Notes: a model not told the origin generated them from the sequence alone. A stretch of 64,000 nt of DNA from Acidobacteriota bacterium (GCA_018269055.1 JAFDVI010000055.1:1-64000); one strand, 5' to 3'. Positions 1 to 11,246 are shown, numbered from the stretch's first letter. A program made the numbers and translations.

Positions 1-1
1 T

Positions 2-3000
2 GCGGTCGGCACGACGCGGGTCTCATGCACGGCGAAGGATGCGGCCAACAACATGGCTATGTGCAACTTCAACGTGCACGGCGGTCCCTTCACCGTCACC
101 TGCACGGGAAGTCAGACGATCCCCCTTCCGCCCGGCGCCTGCTCGGCGGCAGTCGGGTATCCGGCCCCGACTACGACGGGGACTTGTGGAACGGTGACCT
201 GCGTTCCGGCTTCCGGATCCAGCTTCAATCTCGGCACGACTACCGTCACCTGCACGAGCGCAGCCGGCCCAAGCTGTAGCTTCACCATCACGTTGACGGA
301 CACGCAACCGCCGACGGTGACCTGCCCGGCAAATATCGTCACCAACACTGCGCCCAACACCTGCGCGGCGAATGTGACCTATACGGTGCCAACGGCTTCG
401 GATAACTGCACCGGAGCAACCGTGACGTGTACGCCGGCTTCGGGATCGAGCTTCCCGAAAGGCACAACCACCGTCACCTGCACGGCGAAAGACACTTCCA
501 ACAACATGGCGATGTGTACGTTCACGGTAACGGTCAACGACAACCAGAATCCGACCATCACTTGCCCGGCTAACATCAGCATTCCAGCAGCGGCAGGCCA
601 ATGTTCGGCGGTAGCGACCTACACGACGCCGACACCCACAGATAACTGCCCGGGAGCAACGGCTTCTTGTATGCCAGCGTCAGGTTCCACCTTCGCGGTC
701 GGAACGACGACCGTCACCTGTACGGCAACGGATGCGTCCAACAACACGGCAAGCTGTACCTTCACGGTGACGGTCAATGACACGCAGAATCCGACGCTAA
801 CCTGCCCGTCGAACATCACGACCAGTGCCACGACGGGAAGCTGTTCGGCGACGGTGACCTACACGGTACCGACGGCTTCGGATAACTGTCCCGGAGTGAC
901 AGTGACTTGTACGCCTAACACCGGATCGAGCTTCGCGGTGGGAACGACCACAGTCACCTGCACGGCGACGGATGCTTCCAACAACACGGCATCTTGCACA
1001 TTCACGGTGACAGTCAACGACACGCAAAACCCAACGGTGACGTGTCCAGCCAACATCGTGACGAATACTGCGCCAAACACTTGCGCAGCGAACGTGACAT
1101 ACACGACGCCGACGGCATCGGATAACTGTCCTGGGGCGACGGTGACCTGTACGCCTGCTTCCGGTTCCAGCTTCGCCAAAGGCGTGACAACGGTCACCTG
1201 CACGGCGAAAGATGCTTCCAATAATATGGCGATGTGCACTTTCACCGTGACAGTCAACGACAACCAGAATCCTGCGATCACCTGCCCGGCAAACATCAGC
1301 ATTCCGGCAGCCGCAGGCCAGTGTTCGGCAGTGGCAACCTACACCACGCCGACGCCGACCGATAACTGTCCGGGAGCAACAGCATCGTGCGTACCGGCTT
1401 CAGGTTCCACATTCCAAAAAGGTGTGACCACGGTCACCTGCACGGCGACGGATGCTTCCAACAACACGGCAAGCTGCACTTTCACCGTGACGGTTAACGA
1501 CACACAGAATCCGAGCATTACTTGCCCGGCAAACATCTCGCTGAACACGGCTCCGGGACTTTGCTCAGCAGTGGCGACATACACCACGCCGACGCCGACG
1601 GATAATTGTCCGGGAGCGACGGCAGCTTGCGTTCCGGCATCGGGTTCAACCTTCCAGAAAGGCGTGACGACGGTTACCTGCACGGCGACGGATGCTTCCA
1701 ACAACACCGCGTCTTGCACATTCACGGTGACAGTCACGGATAATCAAAACCCGACCATCACCTGCCCGGCCAACCAAACGGTAACCAGTCCAGGCGGCCC
1801 GATTGTAGTCAACTATCCGGCTCCGACGGCAAACGACAATTGTCCGGGTGTGACAACCAGTTGCGTGCCTCCTTCCGGGTCAACCTTCCAGCTTGGCACG
1901 ACGACGGTTACCTGCACCGCGACGGATGCGGCCAGCCATACGGCGAGCTGTTCGTTCACGGTGACGGTGATCACTTGCACCAGCATCGTTTGCCCATCGG
2001 ATATTTTCGTGGGCACGACGGGCAGTTCGACGACAGTGACGTATTCGTTGCCGACAGCGAATGGCAATTGCGGGACGATTACTTGTACGCCTGCTTCCGG
2101 CTCGACTTTCAACGTTGGTGTGACGACGGTCAGTTGCTCCAGCAGCATTGGCAATCAGACTTGCGCCTTCCGCGTCACGGTCAACCAAGTGTCCAATTCA
2201 ATCAGCGATCCGCTGATCTGTACCGGACCAGGCAACAATGTCAGCGCCACGCTGACGATCAGCAATAATGGCAACGTCAATCAAAACGTGGTGGGTACGA
2301 CAACCTTCACCAATCTGATCGGTATACCCGGCACCTGTGTTGCCAGCATCGGCTCCTGCACTGTGACTAATTCCGCTGTGAATTACTCAGGCACCTTGGC
2401 TCCGGGACAGACGGCGACAATCACCTATCTGACGCAGGTCAGTGATTTGGCTCTGCCAGGTGCGCAGGTCTGCACGAATAACTCTGTCACCTTTAATGGA
2501 GGCCCGCCGTTATTGCTGTCGGCGTGCGGCACGGTGAATTGTCCGGCTCCTGGCCCAGGAGGGCTGTACCCTGCGGCTTCGGAGGCGAGCGATCAAAAGG
2601 CTGGAAGCGTGTTGATTTACAACATCTATACGTCAAACGCGACCAACGCCAATGCACAAAACACGCGCGTCAACATCACCAATGTGCATGCGGTGTTGCC
2701 ATCCTATGTCCACATGTTCTTCGTGGCCGAAGGCTGCTCGATTGCCGACAGCTACATTTGCTTGACGGGCAATCAAACGGCGAGCTTCCTGGCCAGCGAT
2801 CTCGATCCGGGAACAACGGGTTATCTGGTCGCGGTGGCGGTGGACGCCCTGGGTTGTCCGCGCAATTTCAACTATCTGATCGGGGATGAGTATGTGAAGT
2901 TCAGCAGCGGCCACGCCGCAAATCTGGCGGCGGAATCCTTCGCGGCGATTCCGGGAGGCCGACCGGCTTGTGACCAGAACGCAGTGATCGCAATGTTGAA

Positions 3001-3460
3001 CTTTGACGGTGTGAGTTATAACCGAACGCCTGCGGTGTTAGCGCTGGATAGCGTTGGGGCGCGCGCCGACGGCAACGACACGCTGCTGATCCTGAACCGC
3101 ATCGGCGGCAATCTGGGCATCGGCGCTTCCACGTTGGGAACTCTGTTCGGCGTGTTGTACGACGACACGGAAGCTGCCCTAAGCTTCTCCGTCGCGGGCA
3201 ACTGCCAGTTACGCAACTCGTTGTCGAACAACTTCCCGCGCACGACGCCACGATTTGAGACCTTCATTCCGGCGGGAAGAACCGGCTGGCTGAAAGTCTT
3301 CAATCAGACGGGAGCCATCGGAATCACTGGCGCGGCGATCAACTTCAACGCAAACGCGACCAGTTCGGCTGGAGCCTTCACGCACGGGCACAATCTGCAT
3401 CACCTGACGCTCAACGCAACCAGCAGCTACGTCATCCCCGTTTTCCCGCCAAGCTGTTGA
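2..3460 (+). CDS. HYR-domain repeat surface/secreted protein, 5' end missing
   Basis: The reading frame is open to the left edge and already codes repeat sequence there ([17 protein letters not shown]), so the true start lies outside the window; the ATG at 53 is internal. After the end of one cut repeat come nine HYR (hyalin) repeats of about 80 residues, Ig-like folds typical of extracellular adhesins, each with a TCPANI-like opening, a DNCPG motif, paired Cys and a closing CTFTVTVND. An irregular DUF11-like stretch follows (near [16 protein letters not shown]), then a C-terminal region of about 300 residues with no recognised motif. I see no C-terminal TM helix or sorting signal. The repeats suggest attachment or matrix binding, but the ligand is unknown. 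The next gene is convergent, across a shared terminator. Confidence 0.85.
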   Translation, partial: AVGTTRVSCTAKDAANNMAMCNFNVHGGPFTVTCTGSQTIPLPPGACSAAVGYPAPTTTGTCGTVTCVPASGSSFNLGTTTVTCTSAAGPSCSFTITLTDTQPPTVTCPANIVTNTAPNTCAANVTYTVPTASDNCTGATVTCTPASGSSFPKGTTTVTCTAKDTSNNMAMCTFTVTVNDNQNPTITCPANISIPAAAGQCSAVATYTTPTPTDNCPGATASCMPASGSTFAVGTTTVTCTATDASNNTASCTFTVTVNDTQNPTLTCPSNITTSATTGSCSATVTYTVPTASDNCPGVTVTCTPNTGSSFAVGTTTVTCTATDASNNTASCTFTVTVNDTQNPTVTCPANIVTNTAPNTCAANVTYTTPTASDNCPGATVTCTPASGSSFAKGVTTVTCTAKDASNNMAMCTFTVTVNDNQNPAITCPANISIPAAAGQCSAVATYTTPTPTDNCPGATASCVPASGSTFQKGVTTVTCTATDASNNTASCTFTVTVNDTQNPSITCPANISLNTAPGLCSAVATYTTPTPTDNCPGATAACVPASGSTFQKGVTTVTCTATDASNNTASCTFTVTVTDNQNPTITCPANQTVTSPGGPIVVNYPAPTANDNCPGVTTSCVPPSGSTFQLGTTTVTCTATDAASHTASCSFTVTVITCTSIVCPSDIFVGTTGSSTTVTYSLPTANGNCGTITCTPASGSTFNVGVTTVSCSSSIGNQTCAFRVTVNQVSNSISDPLICTGPGNNVSATLTISNNGNVNQNVVGTTTFTNLIGIPGTCVASIGSCTVTNSAVNYSGTLAPGQTATITYLTQVSDLALPGAQVCTNNSVTFNGGPPLLLSACGTVNCPAPGPGGLYPAASEASDQKAGSVLIYNIYTSNATNANAQNTRVNITNVHAVLPSYVHMFFVAEGCSIADSYICLTGNQTASFLASDLDPGTTGYLVAVAVDALGCPRNFNYLIGDEYVKFSSGHAANLAAESFAAIPGGRPACDQNAVIAMLNFDGVSYNRTPAVLALDSVGARADGNDTLLILNRIGGNLGIGASTLGTLFGVLYDDTEAALSFSVAGNCQLRNSLSNNFPRTTPRFETFIPAGRTGWLKVFNQTGAIGITGAAINFNANATSSAGAFTHGHNLHHLTLNATSSYVIPVFPPSC
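301..1740 (+). repeat. Six exact-length 240-bp tandem HYR repeats
   Basis: Units begin at 301, 541, 781, 1021, 1261 and 1501, each exactly 240 bp (80 codons), with a further near-length unit from 1741. Units at 301 and 1021 share the residues [16 protein letters not shown], and units at 541 and 1261 share [19 protein letters not shown]. The array therefore looks as if a block of about 720 bp (three units) was itself duplicated. Such repeats are prone to recombination and to collapse in assembly. Confidence 0.9.
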
Positions 3461-3497
3461 CAACAGTGAGGCACAAAACAGAGTGGGAAAAACAAAG

Positions 3498-3538
3498 CTG
3501 GATAGGGAACTCTCAAAGTTTGAGAGTTCCCTATCCAG
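3498..3538. terminator. Bidirectional rho-independent terminator
   Basis: Perfect 20-bp inverted repeat, arms 3498-3517 and 3519-3538, with one unpaired base between them; a real loop would open the inner A/T pairs. The plus side is followed by a T-rich run (3539-3549) and the minus side by a T-rich run from 3497 downwards, so it can stop both the HYR gene and the convergent membrane-protein gene. Confidence 0.85.
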
Positions 3539-3569
3539 TTTTCATTTTTACGGTTGAGCGGTGCTGAAG

Positions 3570-3594
3570 AGGGGCGATTTATGAAATCGCCCCT
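3570..3594 (-). terminator. Second 3' hairpin after the large membrane-protein gene
   Basis: Perfect 11-bp stem (3570-3580 with 3584-3594), 3-nt loop, directly after the stop codon of the minus-strand gene. No T run follows it immediately. It may stabilise the transcript end or assist the larger terminator at 3498-3538. Confidence 0.5.
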
Positions 3595-3597
3595 CAC

Positions 3598-6500
3598 CTA
3601 TTGCCACTGTTTCAGCCGATCCAAAAATCCGAGCATTTGTTCGCGCTTTCGCTCAAACATGGCCACGGTATAAATGATCAACACTCCGAATGCGATTCCG
3701 GTCACGTACCATAACCAAGTCCATCGCAAATTGACCGAAGCCGACCAGACCATTGTCAGCATTGAAAGCAGCAAAAACGCAGTTCCCAGGAATAGGAACG
3801 CACGAATACGCAACATCAATCCGGCGACGACTCCGCCGACGGCCAACACCGCCAAAATGATTGGCAGCCACGGCGAATCCACGACGCCATTCAAGAAAAT
3901 ATCGGCGGTGGACGAAACGTAGATCGTGACCAATGCAGCGTAGCGAATCGAATTCATTTGATCCGCCGATAAACTTTCACGGTTGATACGCGCCGCCAGC
4001 AAAACCGACAGCGCCGCCGGAATCAACCACAGTTGCGGATGTTCATAAAACGCCATTCCGCCGACGCCATTCAGGAAGTGCCATAACCCAGCATTGCCCG
4101 CCAACGCCGCCAAAATTCCGAAGGCAAACGAACGCCGCATGATGGACACCACGCCATAAAACAATCCAACCAGCAGCAACAGTCCCGAATAGGGCACATC
4201 GGAATTCACCGACCAAAACCCGATTACCGGCAACAACGGCAACATCACTCCTGTTTTTGCCAGAGGTTGTGCCAGCGCCAATCGTCCCTGGCGTCGGAAA
4301 AACTCGGCCAGCCCGACTCCTGCGAATGCCAATCCCATTACCAGAATGGGCCAGTAAGCCAAAAACGCGCCGCCAAACAGCCAAGGCATGGTCATGCGCA
4401 TCTGCGCGAAAGTCAGCACCAGAAACGCTTCCGAAGCGTAGACGTATCGCATACGCCCACGTTCATCCAAATTGAACGGGTCTTCGCCTGGCAACACGGC
4501 AAAAGCAATTCCAGTCATCGCGGCCCCAATCAGCGTCAGTAAAATGGCGACGATTGCCGGCCACCCGATAAAGACAAATCCCTGGCTGGAAAACTGGGCA
4601 AATTCGACCACCAGCAAGATCGCCAGCGAAGCCAGGCCAACGAAAGCAAGCATGGGCAAATCGGCTCGTAACGCATTTCGCCACACACTTTCACCAGCCA
4701 CTTTTCGCATTACCACCAAGCGATAACCGGTTAATACAACCGCCGCAATCAGCATCACGATCACCAACCGATTGATGCTCTGCCTCCCCGCCAAACCCAC
4801 GGGCGATAGCCACGCCCAACTCCACAGCACCAGATTCAGCAAACACAACCGTATGCTCTCCGTTATCAGCCGCTGGTCTTGCCGTCCCCGAACGAGCAAG
4901 GCGAAGGCAGCCGGTAACCCAAACGCAGAAGTTGCTACCAACAGGCGCTGCGTGAGCGAGGGAAAGCTGAAAACGGCTCCGACACCAAACAACAGAATAA
5001 AAATCGTCATCACCACATTGCAGATCAACAACCAACTTCGCGCGGAGCCTGCAATGCTGTCGCCGCTTGGAATATCCAACCGTTCGGCAAAACGAGCCAA
5101 CACATCACGTCTCCGCCATAACATACTGCCGGCAGACGCATACAATGCCCAACCAGCGATTGAAGCCGTTAAAATGCCCTGTCCTCTAAATGGCAGCAGG
5201 CAGCAAAGCTCTAGCGTCACTACCCAACCGAGCACATACAAACCGCGCAAGGACGTCAACACGTTTTCTTCCCAGCAATAGGCAAACAGCAAAATCGCAA
5301 CAGAAAGAATCGCAGCCCACTGTAACCAAGGTGTAAGAAACGCTGTCTCTCCGGTCAATCTCAACAGCCAATGAAATAGACTGAGCAGTAAAACTGCTGG
5401 GAGGCTAAGGAAAATAGATTGGCGATGAAATGGAAGGCCGCCAACTGCCGGACGCATCAGTTTCAAATCCAGCCGTAGCCAGACCAATGACGCAAACGAC
5501 ATGACAATGACATTGACCGCCAGAAATTCGGGCAGCCCAGCCATCACATCTACATAGTTGGCGAACAGCAACGATGCAACTAGATTCAGTAGCAACGCGC
5601 TCAGGTAAACATATCCGCGGTGCCGCAACCCAATCGCCATCCAGCCAAACAACAAACTCAGTGCGGAAAACGAGGCGATAGTCCACCAAATCGAGCCGGG
5701 CGCTTCCACCCCGCGCAGGGTCATTGCAAATTGCGCCACGCTCAAACCAATCACCCAGCCGATAGCCCTTCTGGTATCTTCAATCTTCAGCCGAACGAAG
5801 CGGACGCTGCGAGCGGCAAAAATCAGAAAAGGCGTCAACGCAACGCCGCTCATCAAGGCGTGATAACTGGCCCATCCATCAACTGCCCGGCTCAAACTGC
5901 AAACAATCAAAGACACCGCAGCCAACATCGCGACACCAACCTGATCAACACTCAGGTTTTCAAACCAACCGCCAACTTGCTCTTTGCGCAAACGTAACCA
6001 AGCTACAGCAATCAAAGCGATTGCGAGCCAACCTAACCAATTCCCCATCGCGGCAACGCTCGCGCTTTGCACAGTTGGTTCAAAAAGAATTCGCCCATCG
6101 GCGAACAGCAACAAAAGCAATCCGACTAAAACCGTGGCATGGATTTGGAATCGCAACAACCAACCGACAGGACGCTCCACCTCATCACGTTTTGCCAACC
6201 AATGCCGAACCGACAACCACGCCAGCCCAACCATCGCTGCTGTTACAACATTTACCTGAAAACACGTTATCGGCCCCAGATTGTCGTCAAAAAGGCATCC
6301 TATCGTTGCGGAAAAATTCAGGATCAGCCCGGCTGTAAAAGCGTAAATGGCCGACTGCTCCCGAATGGCGTGCGCCGCCAAGGTCGCACTCACAATAAGC
6401 AAAGGAAGAAGGAAAACCAGCTTTGCAGCGACCGAAACCGAGTCAGAAGGCCTGGTCAAAAATAGAACCGCTGTCATTGCCAAAACCGGAGCGGCAAATA

Positions 6501-9438
6501 ACAGCAAAGACTCTGCGCGAGCCAAACCAGCCAATCCAGCCGAAGTTTCATTCATTTGCGGCCAATTGAAACGGCTACAAACCCGGTGAAGCGGAGATCG
6601 AAAAAGAATCGGCAACGCCGCCAACCCAAAACTGATCGCCGCCAACCAACGCAGCGCCGTGACCGTTGAATCACTCCAATGCCGTGCCAACAACAAACAT
6701 CCGCAAGCCAAGAGCGTCATCATGGCCAATGGAAATCGCTTGCGGAATCGCTCCCACAAACTGACCGCGAACGCCAATGCCAACGCCAGCAGCAACACCC
6801 ATGATCCAATGCCGCCGGCGCGCTCGGCAAAACTGTCCGTCACCAAACGCGGTTCGCCGGAAAACAATTGCAGCATTGTCATTTCTCCAAACGCACCGAA
6901 GCTGAGCGCAATCAGCAACAGCCAAACCAACCCAACAATGATTTGATCCACTTTTGGCCAAGGTGGAGAAAGAAGCCGCTCGAACTTATTCGCTGCTAAA
7001 TTTTGTTCCTGGTCGCGAACCGTCAGCCGCGCAGCAATCCAAACCAGGCTCAGTAAAATCAGCGCGATGCCCTGTGCCTGCAACCGATGCGGGTCGCTCC
7101 ACGACAAATGCGATGGCAATGCGTGCGCATCGAAAATCGCCGCCACGCCGCAAACAATGCCAACTGCCAGCAAGGCCTGAAAAGCTGTGAACAATTCTCG
7201 CCACCAATTCGCAACGGCGAGCGCCAGCCAAATTGCCGCCAGCCAGAAAATCCGAATCGTCATTTGCTCCATCGTCATCCATCCGCCAAACAAAACGAAC
7301 GGAGCAGCGGCAATGGAAGCAATCAGCGCGGCAGAGGTTGAGGGTTGGACAAAAACTCGCTGAAGTTTTTCGCTGCGTTTTCCCAATCCCCAAACGACTA
7401 CTGCCGTGGTCAGGCTGGCAAACGTCAACATCGTCAACCGCACGGGATGATACGGCGCAAGCTGGTAGGCGAACTTGAAGGCAAAGGTTTGCAGGATTGT
7501 CAGCAGCGACAAGCTCAATCCAACCCAACTGGAGATGAACTGGTCGCGATGCCACGCAATGACAAACGCGGCAGCGGCATAAAACGAATAAACCAATGTC
7601 AGTTGCTGCGGATCGCCTGCTCGGCCAAACCCGTGCCAGGTCAGAATCAACAGGCTGATGGCGCCGGAAACAACAGCGGCAATTTCATAAAAATGCGTTT
7701 CCTCCCGGCGGTTTGCGCGTCGCCATAACTCCGCCGCAATGCCAAACAGAACAAACAAACTCATCAGAGCAAGGCCCGTTGTATGAGTTCCAAAACTGGC
7801 GATCAAACCGGGGCTGTCTTCGACCCACTGTGGATAACCACCCAAAACCACGTTGGCGGCCAACAGATAAGCCAACGCAAACAGAACAATGGCTCCGGCA
7901 TGCGCCAGTTTCAAATCCAATCGCCAGGCGATAACTGCGCAAACGGCGCAATTAATCAACGCAACCACGATCAAAGGCATGAGTCTGGGCCACGCCAACG
8001 CCAAACCTCCGAGCGACAATAATGCCCCGAGCAAAGCGACGCTGGTTGCGACAGTTTTGGTCTTGCCCGACACGTCGTTTTCTGCGCGCAGCGTCAGTCC
8101 ACACGCAATCGCCGGAACGCCGAACAGCGTGATCAACGCTGCAAAGTTGCGAATTGTGATGCTGAAAATTCCAGACTTGACCAGCAGCAATCCGAATGGC
8201 AGCAACGCAGCGAACGAAGCGACGCCCAACATCAGAAAATTTCGGTTGGCTGTACGTTCCCTGTCTTCTTCCTTTGTTCCGCGCAGCATCATCCCCGTTG
8301 CCAGCCAATAACTGACCAGCGGAGCAATCGCCAGCCAAACAATTGCCGCGCGGCTGGATTGCCAGTGTTTGGCCATTAACATGGAAAACGAAGGCAGCAA
8401 GGTCGCTCCGGCCATCAACCATGAACTTCCCGGCGTTATGACCTTGGCGGCCTGATAAACCAGGAAGCTGAACAGTGCCAAAGCCGCAAGCTCTCCGCCG
8501 ATAATCAGCGCCGCATTTGGGTCGGCGCTTTGTGAAAATGCAGTCATCGCCAGAAAGTTCAGTGGGACCAGCAACGTCGAAATCGTCAAAGCTCCTCGGC
8601 TGGTCGTAGGCAGTTTCCAACGATGCGCGCTGTAAAAGCCCATGCCGAACAATCCGGCAGTGACGCCAACAAAAACTGAAAATTTCAGCAACGGAACAGC
8701 CGTGATCTGCGACCATAAACTGATGACCAACGCCAGCGAACAACCAATAATCAACAATCCGCCAATCAATTCTCCCCAACGAATGCTACTTTCTTCCATA
8801 AAGGTTCCCAGCATTTCAGCCAACGAACGACGAGGCTCTGCCGGGACCATCGAAGGTTCCTGCACGGTTTCTTCAATGATTGATTCGCCGGTAGTCGGCG
8901 AAGCCGTAAAAACCGGCTCCACGATTTTTTCAGGTTTCGGCGGCAGCGGGATTGATGGAATCGGTTCAGCGGCAAGCGGCTGGCTTGTCACTGTTGGTTC
9001 GATATTGATTTCGGGAACTGAAGAATGCGGCTGCGATTCAGGCTCGGAGGAAGCCACCTGAAGCGGTCGCATCGGCGTCGTTAACCGTTTGCGCTCTTCT
9101 TCGATGGCATTCATCACAGTTTGATAAGTCGCCAAATCAAGTTTGCCGAGACTGAAAAAATTGTCCATCTGACGAGTCATCATCGCCAAATCCGCCAATG
9201 GATCAGGCTTCGCTTGCGCTGTTTGCGGACGACCGCAGAAGTGGCAAAACTCATCCTTGAGCTTCAGGCTTGCGCCACAGACAACACAATCTTTCGTTAA
9301 GGAAATTTGCTGCGTTTCCGGCTGAGGCGAAAGGCCGAACACAGCACGCAGAATTTTTGCCAGCATCCACCAAATGGCGTGCCCGATGACTGTGATGATG
9401 CCGAGAACAAATAATAGGCCAACGAGAATGTCTGTCAT
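3598..9438 (-). CDS. Giant polytopic membrane protein with N-terminal zinc ribbon
   Basis: 1946 residues. A TM helix lies at about 5-27, a zinc ribbon at 51-68 (C51-V-V-C54 and C65-H-F-C68), then a Pro/Glu-rich cytoplasm-like linker to about 210. From WGELIGGLLIIGCSLALVIS onwards come dozens of hydrophobic segments to the C-terminus. The start is supported by GGAGG upstream of the ATG. I recognise no catalytic motif. The architecture recalls the large DUF2157/DUF2339-like predicted membrane proteins, but I cannot confirm membership. The C-terminus ends in a short charged tail (FERKREQMLGFLDRLKQWQ). Role unknown; it stands alone, convergent with the HYR gene. Confidence 0.85.
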   Translation of the reverse strand: MTDILVGLLFVLGIITVIGHAIWWMLAKILRAVFGLSPQPETQQISLTKDCVVCGASLKLKDEFCHFCGRPQTAQAKPDPLADLAMMTRQMDNFFSLGKLDLATYQTVMNAIEEERKRLTTPMRPLQVASSEPESQPHSSVPEINIEPTVTSQPLAAEPIPSIPLPPKPEKIVEPVFTASPTTGESIIEETVQEPSMVPAEPRRSLAEMLGTFMEESSIRWGELIGGLLIIGCSLALVISLWSQITAVPLLKFSVFVGVTAGLFGMGFYSAHRWKLPTTSRGALTISTLLVPLNFLAMTAFSQSADPNAALIIGGELAALALFSFLVYQAAKVITPGSSWLMAGATLLPSFSMLMAKHWQSSRAAIVWLAIAPLVSYWLATGMMLRGTKEEDRERTANRNFLMLGVASFAALLPFGLLLVKSGIFSITIRNFAALITLFGVPAIACGLTLRAENDVSGKTKTVATSVALLGALLSLGGLALAWPRLMPLIVVALINCAVCAVIAWRLDLKLAHAGAIVLFALAYLLAANVVLGGYPQWVEDSPGLIASFGTHTTGLALMSLFVLFGIAAELWRRANRREETHFYEIAAVVSGAISLLILTWHGFGRAGDPQQLTLVYSFYAAAAFVIAWHRDQFISSWVGLSLSLLTILQTFAFKFAYQLAPYHPVRLTMLTFASLTTAVVVWGLGKRSEKLQRVFVQPSTSAALIASIAAAPFVLFGGWMTMEQMTIRIFWLAAIWLALAVANWWRELFTAFQALLAVGIVCGVAAIFDAHALPSHLSWSDPHRLQAQGIALILLSLVWIAARLTVRDQEQNLAANKFERLLSPPWPKVDQIIVGLVWLLLIALSFGAFGEMTMLQLFSGEPRLVTDSFAERAGGIGSWVLLLALALAFAVSLWERFRKRFPLAMMTLLACGCLLLARHWSDSTVTALRWLAAISFGLAALPILFRSPLHRVCSRFNWPQMNETSAGLAGLARAESLLLFAAPVLAMTAVLFLTRPSDSVSVAAKLVFLLPLLIVSATLAAHAIREQSAIYAFTAGLILNFSATIGCLFDDNLGPITCFQVNVVTAAMVGLAWLSVRHWLAKRDEVERPVGWLLRFQIHATVLVGLLLLLFADGRILFEPTVQSASVAAMGNWLGWLAIALIAVAWLRLRKEQVGGWFENLSVDQVGVAMLAAVSLIVCSLSRAVDGWASYHALMSGVALTPFLIFAARSVRFVRLKIEDTRRAIGWVIGLSVAQFAMTLRGVEAPGSIWWTIASFSALSLLFGWMAIGLRHRGYVYLSALLLNLVASLLFANYVDVMAGLPEFLAVNVIVMSFASLVWLRLDLKLMRPAVGGLPFHRQSIFLSLPAVLLLSLFHWLLRLTGETAFLTPWLQWAAILSVAILLFAYCWEENVLTSLRGLYVLGWVVTLELCCLLPFRGQGILTASIAGWALYASAGSMLWRRRDVLARFAERLDIPSGDSIAGSARSWLLICNVVMTIFILLFGVGAVFSFPSLTQRLLVATSAFGLPAAFALLVRGRQDQRLITESIRLCLLNLVLWSWAWLSPVGLAGRQSINRLVIVMLIAAVVLTGYRLVVMRKVAGESVWRNALRADLPMLAFVGLASLAILLVVEFAQFSSQGFVFIGWPAIVAILLTLIGAAMTGIAFAVLPGEDPFNLDERGRMRYVYASEAFLVLTFAQMRMTMPWLFGGAFLAYWPILVMGLAFAGVGLAEFFRRQGRLALAQPLAKTGVMLPLLPVIGFWSVNSDVPYSGLLLLVGLFYGVVSIMRRSFAFGILAALAGNAGLWHFLNGVGGMAFYEHPQLWLIPAALSVLLAARINRESLSADQMNSIRYAALVTIYVSSTADIFLNGVVDSPWLPIILAVLAVGGVVAGLMLRIRAFLFLGTAFLLLSMLTMVWSASVNLRWTWLWYVTGIAFGVLIIYTVAMFERKREQMLGFLDRLKQWQ

Positions 9439-9721
9439 CTTTTCCTCCGTCGCTTTCGGGAAAAGAACTCACAGGTTGATCGGCGCTGTCGCCGGATTCC
9501 TTCATCTGTCGTAATTCACCGCCAGCAACAGCAAGGTTTGAATACCTCAACGCATTCGTTGCCAGATGGAGCAACTTCCAGGCCGCGTATCTCATTATTC
9601 AGAAACAAAGAGACGAACTTCAAATTTGGCGGCCTCAACTCGCCCTTTCCCAATTCAGAGAGTAATGGCAAAGCCCGTCAGCAGCGACCACAGTTAGGAC
9701 AGTTCCTCCATCGTCACAGCA

Positions 9722-10642
9722 TCAGGATTGGGAGCCAGTCAGGAATTTTTCGACATAACTGCGAAGCTCAACCAGCGAAGCATCGGAAATGATTTGAAAA
9801 ATGCGAGTGCGGATTCCGGGCGGGATATATGCGGCAGTGGCGGCATCGGTAATGACAAACGAAGCTGAGCGTAGCCCTTTTTGCCAACCATTTTGGCGCG
9901 CATCGCGGAAATCCAAAGTGTCAGAATCCAGTTTGACCGCGGCCAACATTGACCGCGCGTAATTCAAAAAAGTCGGCCAGCTTGACGCTACGGTAATCAA
10001 CTCTTCAACGGAAGGCGGCGTTTCCCCCTTCAGAGTTTCCGTAACCGACCGAGTGCGGATCAACAGACAAGCCATTTTCGGGGGCAAAGCGGTTGAGACA
10101 ATTTCCGCCTGCCCATACAGCGCGACGGGAACCGCGCCGACCAGATTGCTGCGATTGGCGCAATCTTCAATGCTCGCCCCCAAAGTCCGAAATCCTGTAG
10201 CGATGCGGATTTCGGCCATCAGAATTTCGCGAAATTCTGGATCAGGGTCAATGACCAGAAAATGATCCGGCGGTTGCAATCGCAACCAGTGTTTGACGCG
10301 CGCTTGCACCTCTGCCAGGGAAAACCCTTTGCGGCGTGCGACTTGCAAAAACTCGACGATCAGGTTGTCCAAATCGAGCTGGGCTTCCAGTTCGATTTCG
10401 CGATTGAATTTGCGAACATAAATTCCGCTTCCGGCGCGCATTTCCACCCAACCGCGTTCGGTCAATTCGCGATATGCGGCGCTGACGGTGTTGGAGTGAA
10501 TTTTCAACCGTCGCGCCAGTTCGCGCGTGCTGGGCAACCGCTGTCCCGGTTTCAAATCCTGGCTGAGAATGGCCAGCTTGACCTGCGCCATCAATTGCTC
10601 GCGGATGGAAACATCGCTGTCTTTGGAAAGCCAAATTTGCAT
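9722..10642 (-). CDS. GntR-family (YtrA-like HTH) transcriptional regulator with unusual C-terminal domain
   Basis: 306 residues. The first 75 or so form a typical GntR winged helix (IREQLMAQVKLAILSQDLKPG, LPSTRELARRLKIHSNTVS, then ERGWVEMRAGSGIYV). A helical linker and a domain of about 190 residues follow. The stretch LVIDPDPEFREILMAEI resembles the start of a periplasmic-binding-like effector fold, not the FCD, UTRA or aminotransferase domains usual in GntR proteins. The gene starts 16 nt after the Uma2 stop codon, so it is probably the last gene of the minus-strand group that begins with another GntR regulator. Ligand and targets unknown. Confidence 0.8.
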   Translation of the reverse strand: MQIWLSKDSDVSIREQLMAQVKLAILSQDLKPGQRLPSTRELARRLKIHSNTVSAAYRELTERGWVEMRAGSGIYVRKFNREIELEAQLDLDNLIVEFLQVARRKGFSLAEVQARVKHWLRLQPPDHFLVIDPDPEFREILMAEIRIATGFRTLGASIEDCANRSNLVGAVPVALYGQAEIVSTALPPKMACLLIRTRSVTETLKGETPPSVEELITVASSWPTFLNYARSMLAAVKLDSDTLDFRDARQNGWQKGLRSASFVITDAATAAYIPPGIRTRIFQIISDASLVELRSYVEKFLTGSQS

Positions 10643-10658
10643 TCAGGCGAATGGCAGT

Positions 10659-11246
10659 TCAGGAGGTTTGAAATTCCACCCGCTCATAAATTTCACTGAG
10701 CGGCAAGGTCACATTGACGGATTCAAGCGCCACCTCGGCATCCAGACCTTCGATGTCAATTCTCAACCAACGCCCTTTCGACTGGCGAATGTGTTGGATG
10801 ACGTGCGGCCGATCCTGCGAAACAATCAGATATTCCTGGAACGATTCAATGGACTGGTACGCGGTGAACTTTTCGTTGAGGTCATAGACCGCCGTTGACG
10901 GCGAAAGCACCTCAACGATCAAAATCGGATTGACCAGCATGAGTTGCCCATTCAGGTCCTCAAAGATCGGTTCGCCGCAAACCACTGAAGTATCTGGGTA
11001 GCGGTAGGGCAAAGCCGCAGGAACCTTGATCTTCATTTCCGAATTGAACGCCTCACATTTACGCCCGCGCATTTTTTGTTGCAGCAACGCATAAACGTTG
11101 CCGCCAGCGCGGGCGTGGTTCGGGCTGCCGCCTGCCATCGCGAATACTTCGCCATCGAAGTATTCGTATCGTTCTTCGGAGTTCTTATCCAGCTCAAGAT
11201 ATTCATCGAGCGTGTAGTGCTTCTTCAAAACCGGAATTGCCGTCAT
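10659..11246 (-). CDS. Uma2-family putative restriction endonuclease
   Basis: 195 residues from the chosen ATG at 11246, which has AAGGAAG in front and begins one base after the stop of the PQQ gene. The family has a PD-(D/E)XK nuclease fold; here RYPDTSVV and LIVEVLSPST carry the expected Asp and Glu, and the downstream Lys is in NEKFTAYQ. The N-terminus (YTLDEYLELDKNSEERYEYFDGEVF) is the standard Uma2 opening. The family is greatly expanded in Cyanobacteria, Chloroflexota and Acidobacteriota and its biological role is poorly known. No partner methylase is nearby. Confidence 0.85.
   Translation of the reverse strand: MTAIPVLKKHYTLDEYLELDKNSEERYEYFDGEVFAMAGGSPNHARAGGNVYALLQQKMRGRKCEAFNSEMKIKVPAALPYRYPDTSVVCGEPIFEDLNGQLMLVNPILIVEVLSPSTAVYDLNEKFTAYQSIESFQEYLIVSQDRPHVIQHIRQSKGRWLRIDIEGLDAEVALESVNVTLPLSEIYERVEFQTS

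Noticed and set aside
53-3460. ATG at 53 as the start of the HYR gene
   Set aside because: The frame upstream already encodes the end of a repeat, so the gene continues beyond the left edge.
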